NCBI GenBank assembly: GCA_038503065.1 | Contig: JBCAMK010000014.1 | Coordinates: 744,001 to 808,000, forward strand | Origin: Paragyromitra xinjiangensis | Taxonomy: Eukaryota; Ascomycota; Pezizomycetes; Pezizales; Discinaceae | DNA: 64,000 nucleotides | Direction of reading: 5' to 3' | Shown here: piece by piece, positions 30,949-42,711 of the stretch | Layout: the number at the start of each line of letters is the position of its first letter | Numbering within the stretch: position 1 is the first letter of the stretch | Notes under the pieces: model-generated | Databases searched by the model: none | What the model was told of the DNA's origin: nothing | Seen by the model: the letters and a program-made list of their open reading frames with translations, nothing else | Made by a program: the position numbers and the translations under genes

Positions 30949-32848
30949 ATGGCGCCAAAGTTACATATTTCTGATGTTGTACAGCACTTCACTGTACTAG
31001 ATGTTGTGAAGATTTCAGGAGTTTTAGTAAGTCTACTTTAACTCCCGCACGGACCCACATCATCTATTGAATTTATTAGACTAACGAGTTGGACTTCGTA
31101 CTTCAGGTGGTCGTGTACTATCTCAGCAAAGCCATCTACAATATCTACTTCCATCCACTTTCAAAATTTCCAGGTCCCAAGTTAGCCGCGGTCACAAATG
31201 TATGTCCTCTTTATACAAACCCCGAACTACACTTACTAACCACTTGGTAATGCGTAGGCTCGACACCTTCGTACCCTAGTGAGCGGACATTCCGCATTCC
31301 TCAACAAAGAGCTCCACGACCAATACGGTCCTATCGTCCGCATTGCCCCCAACCTGCTCTCCTTCTCCTCAGCAGTGTCATGGAAGAACATTTACGGCCA
31401 CGTTGCAGGACGGCAACAGTTTCTAAAATCTGACGCCTACGAGAGTGATTACCCAACCAATATCGTCAGCGCACGTGATCCTCACCAACACGGACAGATG
31501 CGTAGACTACTCAGCCACGGGTTTTCACAAAAGGCGCTTATGGAACAAGAAGACATTGTCCAGGGCTATGTGGATATGTTGATAAAACAGATCAATGTAC
31601 ATGCAACGGGTAAGGAAGGTGAAGAGATGGTTAAGTGGTATAACTTTACGACGTTTGATATTATTGGGGATTTGGCTTTTGGTGATCCTTTTGGGAGCTT
31701 GAATGATGGTATGGTTTCCTTCTGGTGGGTTTCAGGGGGCATCAACTGATATCTGGTCTTAGCGAAACCGCACTTTTGGGTGTCGTTGATTTTACAGAGT
31801 ATTGAGATGTTACCGTGGGTTACTGTGTTTAAAAGGTTTCCGATCGTGCAGAAGTTCAAACCATATTTCGTGTCAAAAGAAGCTATTGCGGCAAGGAAAA
31901 CACATCTAGATTACAGCCGGAATAAGATTGTCAAGTGCGTATCTCCATTCTAGATTAGCGAGTGACCACTTGTGAAGTAATGAGCCCAGCTGACGGTACC
32001 TTGCAGACGGATGGAATCTACTAAGCCCAGGAAAGACTTTCTATCCAGAGTCCTAGCACAAAAAGAAGCCCAAGGCATCTCAATTGCTGAACTCTCATCC
32101 CAGTCTCATGTTCTCCTGTCCGTATCTATCCCCACACGTCTATTAAACCAATAACTGACAAGATTTATCACAGTGTCGCCGGCTCAGAAACAACCGCAAC
32201 CTTCCTATCTGCCGTTACCTACCACCTCTGCCGCACCCCACACGCGTATACAGCCATCACGAAAGAAATCCGCAGCGCCTTCAAAAACTACGAAGACATC
32301 CAAGGACACAGCACCGAGCCCCTTACCTATCTTAAGGCTATCATCGACGAAGGACTCAGAATATACCCACCAGTTGCGGTTGGCATGCCCAGAATTAGTC
32401 CCGGTGAGACTGTCGACGGGCATTTTATACCAAAAGGAACAGAGGTCGCTACTTGGGCTTGGGCTGCAACACACTCGACGGAGAATTTCCACCGTCCGTA
32501 TGAATTTATCCCTGAGCGCTGGATTGACCCAGATTGTAAAGATAAGAAGGAAGGAAGCCAGCCGTTTATGCTTGGTGCTCGTGTTTGTTTGGGCCGGAAG
32601 TATATCTTCCCTCTTTTGGATAAACGTTTAATTCGCTTGTTACTGACACTTGGCGTTGAAATAGCTTGGCGCTCATGGAGATGCGTGTTATTTTGGCGAA
32701 GATGCTCTGGACTTATGACATGGAGTTGATGAACAAGGATTTGGATTGGGATCGCGATAGCCGTTGTTACACCCTCTGGAGGAAACCAGATCTCTTTATT
32801 AAGTTTACTAGGAGAGCAGGCATTCACGTGCCAGTTCTCGACGATTAA
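30949..32848 (+). CDS. Cytochrome P450 monooxygenase, 504 aa
   Basis: Seven exons: 30949-31026, 31107-31199, 31258-31708, 31763-31934, 32007-32117, 32174-32599 and 32665-32848. The N-terminus has a hydrophobic anchor ([20 protein letters not shown]) followed by the proline-rich FPGPKLAA hinge of microsomal P450s. Motifs are intact: I-helix AGSETT (residues 304-309), K-helix EGLR (361-364), FIPERW, and the heme loop [12 protein letters not shown] with Cys440 as heme ligand. It would oxidise a small hydrophobic substrate at the endoplasmic reticulum with electrons from P450 reductase. The sequence style resembles fungal isotrichodermin C-15 hydroxylase-like P450s, but the substrate cannot be read from sequence. 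It has no biosynthetic neighbours. The fifth intron uses an unusual GTCCGT donor. Confidence 0.93.
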
Positions 32849-34561
32849 ATGTATTACTGCAGGCGCAAGGGGTTCTATATAACCCTAAGGGATTGAAACT
32901 AGGGAATGCAAGGGATTATTTGATGCGAGGTTCAGGAACCACAGTTTTTATTTGTTTTCTTCAGGGTTTTCAGTTTGATTTCATCACTCTTTGTTACATA
33001 AGCGAATTCACTCTCTCCATAAACCCCCCACTCCAAAATCGATAGAAACTTGTACAAAGTCCCATTATAACCTAAAACCTCAAATGGCGCTACAATCCAA
33101 GACATCAGAGCTTTATTCCCACTCATCCAAACCATCGAGTGATAACACATGAACAACCCAAACGTAAATAGCCTAAACCCACCCAACCAACCCCTAGTAC
33201 CATATCCCATTATGTAACCTACTATCCAGCCATCACCCCCAAGTACACCGCATAACCATCCACATCCCGTTAAACCCGGGGATACATACCCGCCAACGAT
33301 AACAACCAGGATAAATCCTGCATAATCCACAGCACCACTCGTGCCGAACCCACTCCCGCTGCTAGAAAGAAAAAAAAAACTCCATCTACCAGCACACCCT
33401 ACCTACCTACCTACCTACCTACTAGACTCTATGCACAACTCCTCCCGAAGCTACTCCCGTTGCTGGCATTACATACCCCCCAGCGTCCGGGAAAAATATA
33501 TTATCCACCCAGCCAGGATGGGCGGCCCCAAGAAAAAAACGTACCCGTGCTGGGATGATCCACGCGAAAGGGATAGAATAGGGTGTTCTTTCGGATAACG
33601 CGTGTGCTTGCCATTTTTTTTCCGGTCTTGAATGCTGGAGGGGGGAAGGTTATTTGGCATATTGATGCACGGATATATTAGGGCTGATTGGGTATGGATA
33701 GCATGGAGGACGTGGGATTAAGATTTTGGTCTACCCCCTACCATGGGACAATGAAGTGGTTAGTGATCAAGTGAGTACTTACGATCACTTGTAGAGTAAT
33801 AGCATACGAACAGGTCTCATCTGATGTTAGTTAGCCGTACTACACTGTCTATCAATCCCGCCCCCCACACTTCTGAACCTCACGCTTAACTCACTTCAAA
33901 GTTGGATCTAACACTAACCTCTAAACAGTGCTTCTTTCAAAAAAAAAAAAGAATAGTTACAACTGTATACAAAGAACCGAATTCCACAACGAAAGTAAAA
34001 TCATTCCAGTTCAAGATCTCAATATAGAAAGTTAAGAACAAGAAGCAGTAAGTATGTAGGGGTCATTCAACTAAAAGTACTTCTTAAAGCGAATGAAGAA
34101 AACAAAGAAGAAATGCATCGATATCATCCCGAGCATCAAGAGTAAAAACGAAAAAGTGAAACCCCAACCAAATAAACAGTAGGAAAAAAAAAATCTCATC
34201 ATGACGAAAGCGACAGCAAAAACCCCTACCCAGTATAGTTATAAAAGCATGAAAAACAACCAATCAACCCAGCTATAAAACACCCAAGTATTGCTACAGA
34301 ACGATTGTATAAGAATTGGAGGAAGAGGAGGAAGAGGAGAAAGTGAAGAAGCAAACCAAATAGACAAGAAAGACAAACAACCGCAAGAAACAACCCAGAC
34401 AAAGACCCAAAGTTCTGCCTATAACTTGCATACCCCACATATCATACTTTGCGCCGTATCCCACTCGCATATTGTTTTTTTAAGAAATTCAAACACAATA
34501 TTTATTAAACCGCAACTCAAACCAAACCCGAAATGTCTAGTACAACCCAAGACGATGGGGA
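32849..34561. other. Intergenic region between convergent P450 and TBC genes
   Basis: This holds the 3' ends of both genes. A 132-codon minus frame at 33330-32932 (Gly/Trp/Tyr-rich, hydrophobic) lacks an ATG. A short ACCT repeat lies at 33400-33422. The last 500 bases are A-rich on the plus strand, fitting the TBC gene's 3' untranslated region. Confidence 0.45.
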
Positions 34562-37508
34562 TCATCGTGACTCAACAGTCGACTTCTTACCCCAACCGCC
34601 CCAGAACCCACCACCAGAGTTAGTGACGGGTTGACTAGGCGTGGGGGGACCGTTCGAGTTAAGACTTAGATACGACGAAAAGCTTGCTGAACTATTAACT
34701 CTCTCTAGTCCAGGCGAAAGCGGAGGATTGCTACCACCGGTACTCCTAGCGCTGTTCGTGCCGCCACCGAGAACCCTTCGGAGCGCTTCTAGTTTCGCTT
34801 TCGCTTCCTCTGCCTCTTGCTTCGCAACAGCTTCCGCTGTTTTACTCACGACAAGCTCCATAAGGAGTGCGTCGGCTGTGGCAGGAGCATTGTTATCCTG
34901 AGCTGCGAGAAGAGACTGCATTCCTAGAGAGCTGGAGCGTTTGCTATACTGCGCTGGGGGGGCCCTGGCAGAATTCGAGCGACCAAGTCTAAGTTCTCGC
35001 AATCCACCTTTCTGGGGTTCGCCGCTGTCGCGCTTCACCTCAGGCGATGGGGGAGGATGTTTTAGATCGTTGATCTGCTTCTGAAGCTGCTGCTTCTCTT
35101 TCTGGCTCTCTTGCCATTTCGATCTAGCATCGAGAAGCTGACTCCTAAGCCTGCTGGTCTCCGCATCTTGCTCTGCTATCCGATTGGAAAAGTCCTTTGA
35201 CCGCAGTTGCTCCCGGTAAAGCTGCTCTCGAGTGCGATCGAGGTCTTCCTGGAGCTGGACTGTCGACGCGGGGGGCCTTCGCGAGGAATCAGACTCCGTA
35301 TCAGCCTTCGCTAGACTCTCGGTAATGTGATCACAGATATCGCTAATTTCAGCGACGCTTTCTTCTTCATTCTGAGACCCGTTTCCTAAAAGCTCAACCA
35401 GCCTCTTGGTGAGTTGCCGGTCCTCGTCACGCTCCGCCTTAACAGCCACAAGTTCTTCGACCTTCGCTGCGTGTTCGCGTTGCAGTTGGCTCAGGGCCAT
35501 AAGCAAGTCCTCGATCTGTCCGTGTAGCTCACCATCCTTATTTTGTCTGCGCGAAGAAATCGATCTTGTTGACATTCTCCGATCATCAGCCGCGAGAGAT
35601 GAACACCGGGACAAAGTAGTGGCCTCAGTGCTACCGCTACTATCCGAGGCGTCAAAAGAGCTGACGGTTGAAAGACTCTGTTTCGACGGGGTCCTCCGCA
35701 TTAGGATGGTGCTCGTTGGCCGGGATGACTGCAGGGAGCTTGGGCTCAAGCTTACCGATCCAGGAGATGAACTGCCGCCCCACAACCTGCCCAAAAATCT
35801 TGAGGCAGCTGCTTGCAAATCTGTAGCTGGGACTTCCTTGGGCGTGACCTTGACAACACCGTTGTCGGGATGCTCCTCCTTAAATTTCCTTTCTAGCTCG
35901 GTCAACGCTTCTCTAGTTACCACCCCGGTTAATCCGACGAAATCCTGGACGAGGTCGTTGGCGTTGCAGTTATAGGTATCCCATAAGCCTCTCGCTAGGA
36001 GCATTTGCATCACATCCTCAAACTCGGACGATGCGAGCAACCGCTTTTGGTTCCTTCGCATGAGCGACAACGCAACTCGCATGATGGTTTCTGGGGCACC
36101 TTCTGCGAAAATAACGTCGTAAATCCTGAAAAGCATCGGAAGCGGACAGGTGACAGCGAAGAAAGAAAGGAACCATTGCGACGCATATGTCGGCTGAATT
36201 CCAAGGTAATTCAGATGAGCCGCCAATTCTGGAAGATGGGTTCCGAGCAGTTGGGTAAATTGATACATGCGCAGCTGCAAGCCGTACATGTTCGGCAAGA
36301 AGCACGAACGAAGATCGTAATGTTCCATGAGTCTGTAATAACTCTTAGCGCGCTGTCTTGTTAATTTCGCACTTACTGGACAACACAAACCTAACCAGCA
36401 CACAGAACGCTTCCTTTTCCCCCATATGCATAAGCAGCGGACCGACCAAAAACCCGAGACTGCAATAGTTAGAAACCGGTGGCGCCCTCGGGGAAGACCG
36501 TACGAACCCCTGACAATAGCCGATCTGTGTATCGTAAATAGAGAATGCTCTTAAAACTCTGCCTAACATCCTTTGTCCCTCTCCACCCTCCTGTCTAAAC
36601 ATCTCTAGCCCTGTCCTCCCAATATCCTTACCGATCAAATGCTCATATGGTGAAGTTTCACCTAGCAACTGGTCATACAACCCTTCTAAATTACTATCCC
36701 TAGCGCCTGACATCGCAATCCAAACCACACCTCGAAGAGGCGGTGGAACCCCCTCATGAATCTTCTTGCTGAGGAGATGTGGGAGCTTCAATGCTGCTCG
36801 CTTGTAGTCCGAGACGAGTGCAGCATAGAAATCAAGGTCAGTAAGAGGTGGGGGAGTTGGCAACATTGAGTATCTGAGGGTTTGCGGGTCTGGTTTATCC
36901 ATCATTCTCTTGAGCTGGGCAAGGGAAGGTGGGCGTTCTGGGTGAATTAAAAGTGCTTTGGGATCTTTTGCAATCCGATTATTCTCTTGTTCCAATCTCG
37001 CAAGCAGGAAAGCTGTTCCCTGAAGTTGAGCGGGGGCAGCGTCAGAACTATTATGTTCACTCATTTTGACTGAAGGAAGCGCAGTGGCGCGCGAAATCAC
37101 GAGAGAATTTCCAACCTCTTGGGGGGTTTCGTCCTTGGTGTGTTCACCCTCCGTTCTCTCCAACCCCTCCCAATCCGGGCCCTTATGTGAGCTCACTGAC
37201 TCGGCGCTTGCTCTTCTGGATGGCATTTCTTCTGGAGTTGGTGATTCTGTCCGTTCAGGGGCGTATTGCGGCTCGTCTTTGAGCGAATATTCTTCCGCGT
37301 TATCATCCACGAGCTTTAAGGTCGGAGTAGGCGAAGGAAGAGACCCGAGATCGGTGTCGGAGAGACGGACGGTGACCATACTCTCAGTCGTTTTAGAGAT
37401 TGGAATGTGTTCCTTGGCCATCAAAACGGGCTCCCTGATGCTCTCAGTGGTCGTCATGATTGACGACGTGGAACTGGGTCTCGATGATGTGTTGACAGGT
37501 TCGGACAT
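34562..37508 (-). CDS. TBC-domain Rab GTPase-activating protein (Gyp5/EVI5-like), 946 aa
   Basis: Exons are 37508-36508, 36459-36391 and 36332-34562; introns are 48 nt and 58 nt, both phase 2. Residues 1-190 are disordered and Ser/Thr/Glu-rich. The TBC domain begins about residue 250 (EGVPPPLRGVVWIAMSGARD). Both catalytic fingers are present: the arginine finger in GKDIGRT (Arg298) and the glutamine finger in YCQGLGFLVGPLLMHM (Gln333, spanning the first splice junction). After the TBC domain comes a Ser-rich linker and a long coiled coil (for example LQEDLDRTREQLYREQLRSK), then a Ser/Pro/Gly-rich tail. Family members accelerate GTP hydrolysis on Rab GTPases in Golgi/exocytic traffic; Gyp5- or EVI5-like is the best guess from the TBC plus coiled-coil order. 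Start at 37508. Confidence 0.92.
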
Positions 37509-40500
37509 GACGAGTGGAATGCAGGAGACGCGTAGTTGTTAGAGAATTGGCGTGTAGGAACTCGTGCTAAATCGTGGGTACGAGATGGCAGAACTCCAAA
37601 CACCGAAGGAGAAAAAAATCAAGTGGCATGCAGATGTGCACACACAGGAGAGGTCGAAGTGTTGGGGGGAGAATGCTGGGATGATCGTTGGCTATCAATG
37701 CAGTGGGAGGGGTTGGTGTTAAGATTAATGCAGAAACTTCTGACTGGCTGGTCAACTTTAGGGTGTGCGAGATGAATTCGAGTAATGTAATGTAATGTAT
37801 GTATATGTATGCGTATGTAGGTGCGTCTGTAGGTCGGCGGATACGACAGACTAGGAGGAATGACGCTGGGCAAGAAGGCCGACTCGAGGAATGCGCCAAC
37901 GATAATTGCACTAATGCTCCTAGCAGTGCATAACTATTTGGATGAGGATAGTGATACACAGGCCTGGCAGGATGATACGGATATGGGGGGGGGGCAATTT
38001 GGGGAGAAAAGCAAATACAGGGTAGGATAGCGTAGGGATGGTGGACGGAGGGGGAGGGGTGTGAAGTGGAGTGGAGGGGAAAGGGGAGAGGGAAGGAGGA
38101 GGAAGTGAGAGATGATGGGGATGGGATGGAGGTGGAAGTGGAAGTGGAAGTGGTGACTAGACTAGGTACACTATTCTACTCTTAGAAGAAGCAACGGTGG
38201 GAGAGGACGAGGATGTTGTGAGAAAGCCTGTGCACCTTGTGTGTCTGTCTGGCTGTTTAATTCTGGTGTTGAGGTCTTGGAATTCTGGCGCGTGCGGGCT
38301 CAGCGAGAGGCGCTCCACCACACTCACCCATGTGGTTAGTTTCAGGGGAAAACCGTCCTCTTGCAGTTGGTCCGCCCGACTAATCTTGCAGTTCCACTCC
38401 AGGCCAACCACAAGTCTCCCTTGCAAGTAGACGCCCGTTGACGGTTGTCATCAACCCTGGGGCATGCAGAGTACACAGGTTGATACTACTCTACCTCGTC
38501 GTTTACCCACGAACGGAGATAAAATTGCTGTTATATTTCGTCCAATCTAAACGCTGTTACGCAGGAAATACAGGGCTGGTCGGCTCCACTTCCGGTCGCT
38601 TATCACAATTTCAACCAAATCAACGCCAGATGTGGTCCAGATTTGCTGATCATTCTCGGAAAATGAGAACATCTCACGGACCACCTCGACGACCTCCATT
38701 CGGCGTTCTAACTTTTCTATCGTGATCTGCCCTTTGCTGCAAGCCCGTAGTCCACGAACCATTGAGCAACCTGAGCCTCCCACCCTCCCCCACTTGGCCA
38801 TGGCTGTAAAAGCTATTCTCAACCACCACCCACCGAGAATCCAACGTCACCGACGCCGCTATCACCAGTTGAAACTCGCTTCATCCCACCAATAATACCC
38901 AGGGGATGCTCTGCCCCACTCGAGCCGCAGAAGTGATGCAGAATAGAAACACATGAATCCTCAAAAATAAAACCCTTTTCCCCTCCATCAAAAATACCCA
39001 TCAGCCCCTCACCATCATCTCCCACCCTCCCCCACGACCGTTCTATTCTATTCTACCCACGTTACTATCTATCGATAAGAAAAGCTTGTGGAAATTCCAT
39101 TCCCACGTGTCTGGTGCCACGTTCAACGATTTCGGACCCAACTTTCAATCCGCTCCAACCTTATTTCCGGCTCCAGCTACATATCATTCCACAACTTCCC
39201 ACCGATCGCGGGCCGCAACACAGCCTCCTCGTGCATACCCAACTCACAAAAAGGATAGACAAACCCCCGGTGTGCGTGTCATAACCCGCGAGAACCGTTG
39301 AACATAAACCGAAACCTCTACCTGATGAGAAAAAACCACCACCACCATCTGCAATCCCCGAAACAACCTTCGAAAAAGAGAATCCGATTCTTTACATCAG
39401 GCCGGGCTTATTTTCAGACACCTATCCCCCCCCGTTGATCATTCGCTCATTCTCGAATCTCGATCGTTCTATACGTCGAGTGGCGTGAAATAAACTTTCT
39501 TCATCTGATATCACGTAGCACTTCTATTTATAACCCTCCCCTCGGAACAAACCGTGGAGGCTGACAACAAAGACGAATCAAATCGCCAACTTTGAAAGAT
39601 CACACGAGATGCTGACAGCAAGCAAGTCCCGACAAACAGGATAACCTACCCCCATAATCCCTGGCCGCAGCCGTTGACTAGGGGTGACAAACTGCTTTTA
39701 TTGGTGATACCGCAGTAGCATGGAATAGAGATCAATGATCGGACATGCAGGTAGGTTTACGGTGCTAACGGTAGGTAGCACAAAATACAAGCTTCTTTAA
39801 TTACAGAAGTCCCGTATTTAGGATCAAGACTCATGGGGTACCACGCTGTTGGACATGAGCACTACTTGACTTAACTGCCGACCGCCGAGATATCACGTCA
39901 CGTCTTCCCCTCCCTTGAGATAGGAAAGATAGTAGCAAACTCGAGAACCGCGGCGTCTACCTCGAAGTAACCCCCGAAGTCTTTAGCTCGTTGCACCCTA
40001 CGCATCAACAGAACAATCGGTCTGGACGTCTACCGTTAAGATCTACCTAACCCGGCTGACAGTATTCGGAAAATACTACCTTATCGGCGTGTAACGGTCC
40101 CTGTCGGGATTACCGTTCCCTACTGCTTATCCGATCCTGCTTACCGGATATATGACCCGCAAAACATCGTCCTTAACATTTCGGGTATTCCCCTTACACC
40201 ATTCAGCTGAGTGCAAGATCTCTAATACCCGAGCTGAGCTGTATGGTTACTCACTCTCATTCTCCTTACTTACTTCCCGCCTTAATAACGTGAGAAAAAA
40301 CGGATAAAGCTAACCTAACCCGACGATTCTAATTATTCAACTTACATAATTATGACCAAAGGAAAAAAAATCACCGAGACATGTAAAGTTACCACCCCCC
40401 CTGTTCAATAAAAGAGGTTCTCGATAATAAATACTTTAATCACCGATTTGTGTGTCGTTGCGATTACCCGATGTTGCTATAAACTCAAACTTCGCTTCGC

Positions 40501-41308
40501 CCCCCCGCATTCCAAGTGCAAATTTCTGGAAAAAAAAAGCAAATAACCCGAATGGCTGTCAACGCCGATGAGTCTATGGGTTATAATTTTCGCACAATTC
40601 GGTCGCAGGGCGGACGAGAGGGAGAGGAAGGGGAAAAAAAGCAAGAGACGGACAGCGCACGATCTTACTGAACTGAAGATAATCAGTGAGCACAAAATAT
40701 GTAGTGGAGATAGGAGTTCCATTAATAGTACGAGGCACATGTTATCTAGCAATGGTGATGGTGGCTGCTTCAGCCCTAAATCTGATCCAGTGCCCGCGTG
40801 ATGGGGTGCAAATGCATGCAAATCATCTGTGATCTATTTACAGTAACTTTGAGTTGTCTCAGGTAGCGTTTTACGGACTTGTAAATGGGACTACTTGGGG
40901 ATTCGAGATGTGCTCTGATGCATGCGTGTTCCCGGGGATCGGTTTTGAGGCGGGCGACCAGCTGGTCTCGATGGGACTGGAGATGTAGACTGCTTTTTAT
41001 CGCTCCCCTAACCCCGCTAGAGGATTGCATGTATGCTTGGCAGGTAAAAGAGAACCAGCTCTATCTGACCTATAGAGAACATGAGGAAATAAACAAACCA
41101 TAAACAAAGTCAAGAAAAGGTATAGCGAATCAACAAAAACGAGCATGGGCGGGCAAAGCCACAGAACACCTAAAAACAAATAAATAACAGACAAGCAAAC
41201 CATATCCCCTTATCGAAAAAAACGAACGCCATAACTCAATGTTTAAAACCTCCAGTGGCTAATGTCGCCCACCCCCCCCCCCATAAATCACCACTTAAAT
41301 CGATTTCC
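37509..41308. other. Long intergenic region upstream of the TBC gene
   Basis: No gene recognised in 3.8 kb. The first 650 bases are the TBC gene's promoter/leader and include a strong purine tract (listed separately). The rest has short ORFs only. T/C-rich runs near 38970-39060 and C-homopolymers occur, but no repeats or RNA genes are evident. Confidence 0.5.
37985..38155. promoter_or_regulatory. Polypurine/polypyrimidine tract upstream of the TBC gene
   Basis: About 170 bases are almost purely purine on the plus strand (G/A runs, GGAAGTGGAAGTGGAAGTGG at the right end), hence pyrimidine-rich on the coding strand of the TBC gene about 480-650 bp ahead of its ATG. Such CT-rich blocks are common promoter elements in filamentous fungi; a transcription start nearby is inference. 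Confidence 0.45.
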
Positions 41309-42711
41309 TCATTTAAAATTCGAGCTCTTCCTTCGTTTTAGATTCGGGCCTTCTTCTTCATCTTCCACCTTGCTCCCCCGTTTAGTCTTAGGTTTGGCAC
41401 TTCTGACTCTCACTCTTTCTCCTTCTTCCTCCTCTTTTGCCTCTAGTTTGATCTTAAGTTCTTCGTCTTTGGCCTCCAGTTGGGCCTGGAAATTGAGATA
41501 CCAAATTAGCTACCGAGAACTGCGTGCCTGCAGAAAGGGCAAAAAAAAAAGCATTCTGTGAGGGCACAAACCCGGAGTCTTAGGATTTCTTGAGCCATAT
41601 CCTCCCGAGACATCTCATCAATGCTAGGCTCTTTTGATACTCTCTCGGTAGGCTCTTCCTTGATTTCTGGCGGACTGTCCTCACGAAACATCCCACCGAT
41701 GCTAGGCTCTTTTGATACTCTCTCAGCAGGTTCTTCCGTTTTGATTTCTGGCGGAATGACACTTGGGGGACGGGGTTTTGACGATCCATGAGGGACAAGA
41801 TGAAGGTTTTTGAGAGCCCCTTAGCTAAAGTAAGTAATAGTTATGATAATGTCAAACTCAGTGAATGTGAAATACTTTTTGATCTGTAAAAGAACCGAAA
41901 GTGGACAAATGGATCCTCAATGGAATCTAAGTTCTGGATCATCACAGACTTATTCAGGACCAGCTTTTTAGGACCAAATCTAATGTAGAGGTAGTTAGAA
42001 TGGTGCCCAAATTAAACTATATGAGAGACAGATAATCCACTCTTGTGTTTTAAGTTGGAATCATGGAACAAACTTTGTGATATGCGTTAAATCTTTCCCT
42101 TTGAGTGTCTTCTCACTCATCTCTGATGGTGGTGACTCCACATCAGGGGATCCGTGAGGCTGGTGGCCTGAAGGTTTCTGGGCCTCCACCAAACGCGTAC
42201 GAAGGGCAAAAACTGATATCTCACCCATCTTCGATACCAAAGAAGGGTCAACACGAGGAGAGTCTGCCTCATGATCCTCAACTAAGAGGGTTTAATCGTT
42301 ATTATTGATCGTTAACACTATTTGATATAAGTATCTCCAACTTAAGGAGCAAACAAACATACCTAGCGAGACCCTCGAGAATCGAAATGGATGAACGAAT
42401 TTCGTCCCTGACGCGTCCTTACCATACGCACCCTCAATCGTGCATGTCCGGCCACTGTTGAGGGGACCGGTAGAGACATGGGCCATTTCCTTCCCATCGA
42501 TATGGACGCAGAATGAAAGCCTATCGGCAATACTAGTGTTATAGCTAGGCAGTATCTCACACTGAATCGAGAATGCCGTTGCGCCCACTGCAGCAACGTA
42601 GGCTGGTTTCGCTACGGAAATGCGGGGCGATTCATCTTCATCATCCTGGTATTCCTTGAGCGAGGTGTCGTTGATACGGATAGCGCAGCGAATACCCCTG
42701 TGGGTGGGCAT
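41309..42711 (-). CDS. DUF7918-like fungal protein, 361 aa (paralog 1)
   Basis: Five exons: 42711-42363, 42281-42074, 41979-41876, 41819-41572 and 41485-41309 (intron phases 1, 2, 1, 0). The N-terminal domain starts MPTHRGIRCAIRINDTSLKE and continues with VGATAFSIQCEILPSYN and DRLSFCVHIDGKEM. It ends with KTLKGKDLTHITKFG and then FVHFRFFYRSKRALKNLHLV, the 'LKGK..H......F.F.YRS...L..L' ending typical of the fungal DUF7918 family. The C-terminal part is acidic/basic coiled coil (QEILRLRAQLEAKDEEL) with a Lys-rich end suggesting a nuclear location. Exon 4 contains a 78-bp tandem duplication encoding two EEP.ERVSKEPSI units. The function of the family is unknown. The paralog at 47795-48990 shares every intron position. 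Confidence 0.85.

Noticed and set aside
32932..33330. Gly/Trp/Tyr-rich minus frame that could be a membrane protein
   Set aside because: No convincing ATG, lies in the 3' flank of two convergent genes, composition biased by T-rich DNA.
30949..37508. P450 and TBC genes as part of a secondary-metabolite cluster
   Set aside because: No polyketide synthase, peptide synthetase, terpene cyclase, transporter or pathway regulator lies within the window.
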